Assembly (NCBI GenBank): GCA_944323705.1
Contig: CALUTM010000005.1
Location: 1-64,000 of the forward strand
Direction of reading: 5' to 3'
Origin: Candidatus Gastranaerophilales bacterium
GTDB lineage: Bacteria > Cyanobacteriota > Vampirovibrionia > Gastranaerophilales > Gastranaerophilaceae
Length of the DNA: 64,000 nt
Within the stretch, counting starts at the first letter, position 1. Each line of letters starts with the position of its first letter. The notes below the pieces were generated by a model. That model saw only the letters and a program-made list of their open reading frames with translations, did no database searches and had not been told where the DNA came from. Both the position numbers and the translations under genes were made by a program. Positions 59,607 to 64,000 of this stretch are shown here, piece by piece.

Positions 59607-60152
59607 ATGACAGCAGTAGAGCCAATTAGAGATAAAAGTTTAATAGATATGGTTAAACGAATTTTAAAAAGACAAGGTTCAAGAAATCATTTATTATTTA
59701 TTATGGGAATAAATATCGGATTAAGGATTTCGGACACTTTAAAATTAAAAGTCAAAGATGTCAGAAACAAGGATTATATCGAACTTTACGAACAAAAAAC
59801 AAAGAAATTTAAACGATTTCCTATCGTTGATGCATATAAGCCAGATTTGGAAGATTTTATTATTGGAAAAGATGATGAAGAGTGGCTCTTTGCAAGTCGT
59901 AGAGGTGGTAAACCAATAACAAGAATACAAGCATATAGAATATTACAAGAAGCCTGCTTTGAGGCTGGAATAACAGCAAGAATTGGTACGCATACATTAA
60001 GAAAGACTTTCGGCTATCATTTTTATCAGGAGCATAAAGATATTGGCTTGCTACAATACCTTTTTAACCATTCTTCTCAACGGGTAACCCTTTTATACAT
60101 AGGTATTACACAGGAACTTATTGATAGTAAACTCTGTAGTTTCGCTTTATAA
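59607..60152 (+). CDS. Short tyrosine recombinase (FimB/FimE-sized)
   Basis: This 181-residue integrase-fold protein consists almost only of the catalytic domain, like FimB/FimE-type invertases. All active-site residues are visible: Arg in GINIGLRISD (near 38), Lys in YEQKTKK (near 60), HTLRKTFGYHF (His and Arg near 131), the NHSSQRVT histidine (near 152) and the nucleophile in TLLYIG (near 160). The ATG follows AAAGGAG. Sites with 17 identical bases lie on both sides in inverted orientation, so it may flip its own segment. Otherwise it could integrate or excise the nearby element. Confidence 0.9.
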   Translation: MTAVEPIRDKSLIDMVKRILKRQGSRNHLLFIMGINIGLRISDTLKLKVKDVRNKDYIELYEQKTKKFKRFPIVDAYKPDLEDFIIGKDDEEWLFASRRGGKPITRIQAYRILQEACFEAGITARIGTHTLRKTFGYHFYQEHKDIGLLQYLFNHSSQRVTLLYIGITQELIDSKLCSFAL

Positions 60153-60184
60153 ATTGTAACAATTTTATCACAATTGTAACAATT
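60152..60184. repeat. Two direct copies of AATTGTAACAATT
   Basis: Perfect 13-mers at 60152-60164 and 60172-60184, 20 bp apart (about two helical turns), starting at the stop codon of the recombinase. They overlap a possible -35 (TTGTAA) of a rightward promoter with TAAAGT about 18 bp later. Confidence 0.7.
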
Positions 60185-60240
60185 TCAACCAAAACGCTAA
60201 AGTTTTTTAGTAATTATGCCGATATAACTACTAAGGTTAT

Positions 60241-60268
60241 ATGTAACAAAATTAGCATTTTGTTACAT
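60241..60268. other. Right putative recombination site (perfect 11-6-11 dyad)
   Basis: Arm ATGTAACAAAA, centre TTAGCA, arm TTTTGTTACAT: perfectly symmetric 11-bp arms around a 6-bp centre, the geometry of Xer/dif-type core sites. It lies 42 bp upstream of the giant ORF. Confidence 0.65.
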
Positions 60269-60310
60269 TCAAGCCCAAAAGGAAGCTCTTGTTTAGAAAA
60301 AGGTAAAGTG

Positions 60311-63300
60311 ATGGCAGGCGAAGATTTTTTCAAATTTAATAAAGGCAATGAGTTTAGGTTTTCAAACTTTAGAGAAATAAAGGAAGAAGACCTAAAAGGT
60401 GCTGATGAAAAAACAAAAAAACTCTTTAATATTTTTGCAGGCGAAGATAAAATCTTGCAAGAAGTTGAAGCAAAGAGCTTGTTTAATGTTTTAAAAACTG
60501 CTGCCGGCGATAATCAAGTATTAGAAGACAACGAAATTAAAGCATTCGCAAAAGAACATATCGGCGAAGAAGTTGATACAAATGCTTTAATGACTTTTGT
60601 TAATAACATTTTTGGAACTAAGGAAAAACCACAAACCCAAGCTGTGCAAGTCGCAAAGGGTTATACTGCACAAAAACAACAAACATTCTTAGAAGAAGCA
60701 GCTTGTAAAGAAATTGTTATTGATATTATTGATGAAAATCTTTCAGAAGCTTATGAAATATTGAATAGTCAGTATTTAGGTTCAATTTCAGGTTGGCACG
60801 ATGAAAAAAAAGACAAAAATGATATTTTAAAAACATCTAATGTATCAAAAGTTTTGGATTATCAAAACGCTGGTATTGAATGGATGAACAAAGCAAAAAT
60901 AGCTCCTCCAAACGGACTTACTAAAAAAGAATACTATGAAGGCAATAAACAAAGAATCAAAGATATGATTCTTACTCGTGTTTTAGTGCTAGATACTAAT
61001 ACCAAATTCAAAGAATTAAAGAACAAATATTCTGAAGAAAAACTTGCTCAAATTATTGGGGATTATGTTGAACAATTATGCTCAAATGCATCAATGGAAG
61101 ATTTAAAAGATATTCAGAAACAATTTGTTTCATATAGTGGTGTAGAGGAAATTCAAGCATTAGAAAATGTTGTAGATAATGCTATCAAATTTAATGCTGA
61201 TAAAAACAAGCCTATGCCTTATAGCGAAGTTCCTTTACCAAAATTTGACAACTCAAAAGGTATAGTTCCTGAATATTGGAATTCTGATGAGCCAATATCT
61301 TTTGAAGAAGTTTACAAAATCGAAAGAGGAACTGAATATTCACAATACAAAATTGAACAATATGCACTAGCTAAAAAAGAAATGGAAGTAGTTGCTAATG
61401 CATATAACAAAAAGCAACAATTTATCGAATTTGCAGAAGGTTTAAGAAAAGATGAAACTTTAAACATAGATGAAAAGACACAAAAAGTTTTAGAAGGCTT
61501 TGCAACATTCTATGCGTTAGCTGAAGATGGTGGTTTAAGTCAGTTAAAAGAGTTAATCGCTGAATCTAAATTACCTATTAGCATTGATGAAAACGGATTT
61601 AATTTTGGTACGTTAGATGATAATGCTAAAAATAGAGCATTAAATTCATTATTAAAACTAGCTCAACAATCAAAAGAAAAAGAATTTGAAGAATTTTTAA
61701 ATGGTAAAACAATTGAAGATTATCAAATAGCTTTAGTACAAGCTCACGATGAAGCTATCGGGGATGAAAATGGGAAAATGATGGCTGAAGCTATGAAGAA
61801 TGATAACCTAACTTGTATTCAAAGATGGACAGGCAATACATCAATGGCAGGTATGGGTATGACAATTGTTGGTGGTATTCTTTGCTTTACTCCACTAGCA
61901 CCATTAGGGGCAGGAATGATTACAGTTGGTAATACTCTTGCAATTGGTGGTATGGTTGCAAAAACAGGCTTAGGTGTTACTGATTACGCAACTAAAGATG
62001 TTCAAACTGCTGAAGAAGCTGAGCAATTAACTAAAGACTTTATTATGGATGCAGGTGGTTTTATCATAGGTATGGGAGCAGGCAAAGCTGGCTTGAAAGC
62101 ATTTAGTAAACTTATTGATAAAAAGCTTGTTGCTGTTTTCGGACAACAAATTGCATCAGGTAATAAAATGCAAGCATTAAAGACTGTGTTTACGAATCCT
62201 GAATATTTAAAGAATTTTATGACGGCAGCAGGAGCAAAATTAAGTGCTGACTTTGTAATCTCTTATGCAGGGGATTTGGCAATGATGGGTATTTTAGATA
62301 CACAAGACGATTGGCAATCTCTATTAAAAGCTAACTTAACAGGTATTTTGGTCGGTATGTCCGGCGATATTAAAGATGTTTCTGGTGTTGGCAGACCTCG
62401 TAACTTTGGAGTTTCTGATGGTGTAAAACCTATGACAGAGATGGATTATGGACAAAGACTGTTGGGTAATGATGTAACTGTGGCTGATCCCAAAACAGGA
62501 GCAACTGTTGAAGGAACTGTAACAGGATTGCATAATACAAACGGACAAGTTGAAATTGAAGTCAATGGACAAAGATATTCTACTAATGATGTCGCAGAAG
62601 TTAAAGGGGAAGCTGTTGTAGAAACTTCTTTATCACAAAAAATATCTAATGATAATCAAAGAATTACAGAATCAAAATTTGAAAGTAGTTTGAAAGGAAG
62701 GTTTAGTGATGAATTCGTGGAAAACTACCTTAAAGAAATAACTAACTATGTAAATCTTGAACAAGGAGATAAAAATTTTTACAAAATTGTTGGCGAGTTG
62801 GGTACTCCAGAAATAATAGAAAATTGGCTTAAAAATTCATTAGAAGGAAAAACACTAACTCAGAAAATTAATTTCTTTAATGAAATTATGGCATTTCCTG
62901 AACTTTTTAAACTTCAAAAAATGATAAAAGAAAATTCTATTGATGCTAAATTTGATAGAGTAACTGGAGAATCTATTCCAGCAATTCCACAATTCGTTAG
63001 AAAAATTATTATAGATAGTGGATTTTTAGCAAGCGATGTTAATACTAATTTTTCTAAAGATAAAACTAATATCAGAGCCTTAATTAGTGATTGTTTAGAA
63101 CATCCTAATGAATATAAATTATATCAAATGATTTTAGACAATCCTATTAATGCTAAATCTGATAGAATAACAGGCGAACCGATTCCTGATATGCCAGTTC
63201 AAGTAAGAGAAGCTATTAAAAATGGAGAGGTAGCCCCTACAGATACAAGCTTAGGTATGATTGATGTTAGAGAATTTATTACTGATTATTTAAACAATGA

Positions 63301-64000
63301 AAACTTATATAAAATAAGGGCACTAATATTAGATAATAAAATTGATGCCATTGATCCAAATACAGGAAAACCTATTTATCCAATCTCAGATGAAGTTAGG
63401 AATATTGTACAATCTCAAGGTATTGGTACTAGATTCGCAAATCCTAAAAAAGAATGGTATGGTATTGATGTAAATAATTTAATTAAAAATTGTCTTAAAA
63501 ATCCTGAAAAATATGAATTGTATGAATTAATTAAAAATAATGATATAAATTCAACACATGATAAAGCAACAGGGGTTGAATTACCTGATATTCCTGAATA
63601 TTTGCGTTTGCAAATAAAATCTAGTAATGTTTTAGATTTATATAACAATAAATTAGATTTAGATTATTACGTAAAACCATTTAAAGAATCTAAAAATCAT
63701 TTTTATGGAATGAAAAAAATTGAATTGCAAAAATACTTAGAAAATATAACAGATGAAGCTGGTAATAAAATTACTGATTTAAGTAGATTAAAACCAGATG
63801 AAATTGTTAATCAACTTGAAAGTTTGATTGGACATGAAAATAGAAATTTAATCCTTGATGTAATTCAAAAGAATATTTTAACAGACAAAACAAACCTAGA
63901 TTACAACAAAACAATAAGTGAGTTTATTAATGAAACAATAAATGCTAAACCAGAAGAAATCAGGTTGTTAGCAAGATTAGTGAGATCAGATAAATGGGAA
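60311..64000 (+). CDS. Giant repeat protein, 3' end beyond the window
   Basis: The ORF is open from the ATG behind AAAAAGG to the window edge, 1230 residues. There is no signal peptide. The N-terminal 100 residues contain two EF-hand-like stretches (AGEDKILQEVEAKSLFNVLK and AAGDNQVLEDNEIKAFAK). A glycine-rich hydrophobic region (about 515-560, MTIVGGILCFTPLAPLGAGM) could span a membrane. A small beta-rich domain (about 718-762; DVTVADPKTGATVEGTVTG) looks SH3/KOW-like. From about residue 850, four ~67-residue repeats follow. The missing C-terminus could hold an effector domain. I do not recognise the family. A possible invertible segment ends 42 bp upstream. Confidence 0.85.
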   Translation, partial: MAGEDFFKFNKGNEFRFSNFREIKEEDLKGADEKTKKLFNIFAGEDKILQEVEAKSLFNVLKTAAGDNQVLEDNEIKAFAKEHIGEEVDTNALMTFVNNIFGTKEKPQTQAVQVAKGYTAQKQQTFLEEAACKEIVIDIIDENLSEAYEILNSQYLGSISGWHDEKKDKNDILKTSNVSKVLDYQNAGIEWMNKAKIAPPNGLTKKEYYEGNKQRIKDMILTRVLVLDTNTKFKELKNKYSEEKLAQIIGDYVEQLCSNASMEDLKDIQKQFVSYSGVEEIQALENVVDNAIKFNADKNKPMPYSEVPLPKFDNSKGIVPEYWNSDEPISFEEVYKIERGTEYSQYKIEQYALAKKEMEVVANAYNKKQQFIEFAEGLRKDETLNIDEKTQKVLEGFATFYALAEDGGLSQLKELIAESKLPISIDENGFNFGTLDDNAKNRALNSLLKLAQQSKEKEFEEFLNGKTIEDYQIALVQAHDEAIGDENGKMMAEAMKNDNLTCIQRWTGNTSMAGMGMTIVGGILCFTPLAPLGAGMITVGNTLAIGGMVAKTGLGVTDYATKDVQTAEEAEQLTKDFIMDAGGFIIGMGAGKAGLKAFSKLIDKKLVAVFGQQIASGNKMQALKTVFTNPEYLKNFMTAAGAKLSADFVISYAGDLAMMGILDTQDDWQSLLKANLTGILVGMSGDIKDVSGVGRPRNFGVSDGVKPMTEMDYGQRLLGNDVTVADPKTGATVEGTVTGLHNTNGQVEIEVNGQRYSTNDVAEVKGEAVVETSLSQKISNDNQRITESKFESSLKGRFSDEFVENYLKEITNYVNLEQGDKNFYKIVGELGTPEIIENWLKNSLEGKTLTQKINFFNEIMAFPELFKLQKMIKENSIDAKFDRVTGESIPAIPQFVRKIIIDSGFLASDVNTNFSKDKTNIRALISDCLEHPNEYKLYQMILDNPINAKSDRITGEPIPDMPVQVREAIKNGEVAPTDTSLGMIDVREFITDYLNNENLYKIRALILDNKIDAIDPNTGKPIYPISDEVRNIVQSQGIGTRFANPKKEWYGIDVNNLIKNCLKNPEKYELYELIKNNDINSTHDKATGVELPDIPEYLRLQIKSSNVLDLYNNKLDLDYYVKPFKESKNHFYGMKKIELQKYLENITDEAGNKITDLSRLKPDEIVNQLESLIGHENRNLILDVIQKNILTDKTNLDYNKTISEFINETINAKPEEIRLLARLVRSDKWE
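62860..63640 (+). repeat. Four ~67-residue tandem protein repeats
   Basis: The unit has the form LxxMIxxNxIxA, then DxxTGExIPxxPxxVR. The D-x2-TG step recurs at 62954, 63161, 63353 and 63560, with periods of 69, 64 and 69 codons. The DNA copies have diverged, so the duplication is old. Confidence 0.85.

Noticed and set aside
60241-60268. Right site as a simple Rho-independent terminator of the recombinase
   Set aside because: The stem is AT-rich with no following T-run, and 17 of its bases recur inverted on the other side of the gene. A weak hairpin function is still possible.
1-64000. CRISPR array
   Set aside because: No regularly spaced direct repeats of 20-40 bp were seen. The only regular repeats are the 14-bp tandem, the GT run and protein-level repeats.

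Overview
The window looks like a chromosome segment from a low-GC, Gram-negative, cyanobacteria-related gut bacterium, most likely a non-photosynthetic melainabacterium (Gastranaerophilales-type). This placement is inference. It rests on the mix of LL-diaminopimelate aminotransferase (dapL), a bifunctional-nuclease (BFN) protein, a long cyanobacterial-style NusB, lipid A and KDO genes (lpxK, kdsB), type IV pilus and flagellar motor genes, and several lineage-type proteins of no recognised family. No photosynthesis genes are seen.

About 1-49.3 kb is ordinary chromosome. It opens with pilB (cut by the window edge) and pilC, a short-chain dehydrogenase, and an anti-sigma/ECF sigma/Spy-like stress cassette. 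Next come a HEAT-repeat protein and a motA-motB operon, a 699-residue membrane protein, a SPASM radical-SAM enzyme, deoC, uppP, queD, a uridine-kinase-like protein and a Pmp-like autotransporter. The information-processing block holds rbfA-truB, an S1 protein, maf, nusB and ftsY, with deoB and a 58-residue ferredoxin nearby. After these follow dapL, a BFN protein, nadK, a TolC/HlyD pair, mutL, an orphan CoA-dehydratase-activase-like protein, an OadG-like subunit with a 39-residue partner, pgi, the RNase P RNA, lpxK-kdsB, rplU-rpmA, pnuC, a glycosyltransferase, a peroxiredoxin, a MATE pump and a second TolC.

From about 49.35 kb the base composition becomes visibly more AT-rich and the gene content becomes mobile. 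A Mu-like transposition operon (MuA DDE transposase, MuB ATPase, and a tyrosine-recombinase-like protein without catalytic residues) reads leftward. A divergent small repressor faces it. Around it lie a HEPN-like protein, a mobile mystery protein A/B pair (HTH plus Fic), and a three-gene sce7726 (PD-(D/E)xK-like)-sce7725-RES cassette that looks like a defence or toxin module.

Right of this is a short FimB-sized tyrosine recombinase. It lies between two 11-6-11 bp sites that share 17 identical bases in inverted orientation, which predicts inversion of the recombinase segment. Immediately beyond is a giant open reading frame, at least 1230 residues and running off the window, with four ~67-residue repeats. 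The pairing of an invertible segment with a giant repeat protein, next to a cargo-loaded Mu-like element, is the most promising undescribed arrangement here. A 13-bp motif, AATTGTAACAATT, occurs four times between genes, in both core and mobile regions, and looks like an operator.
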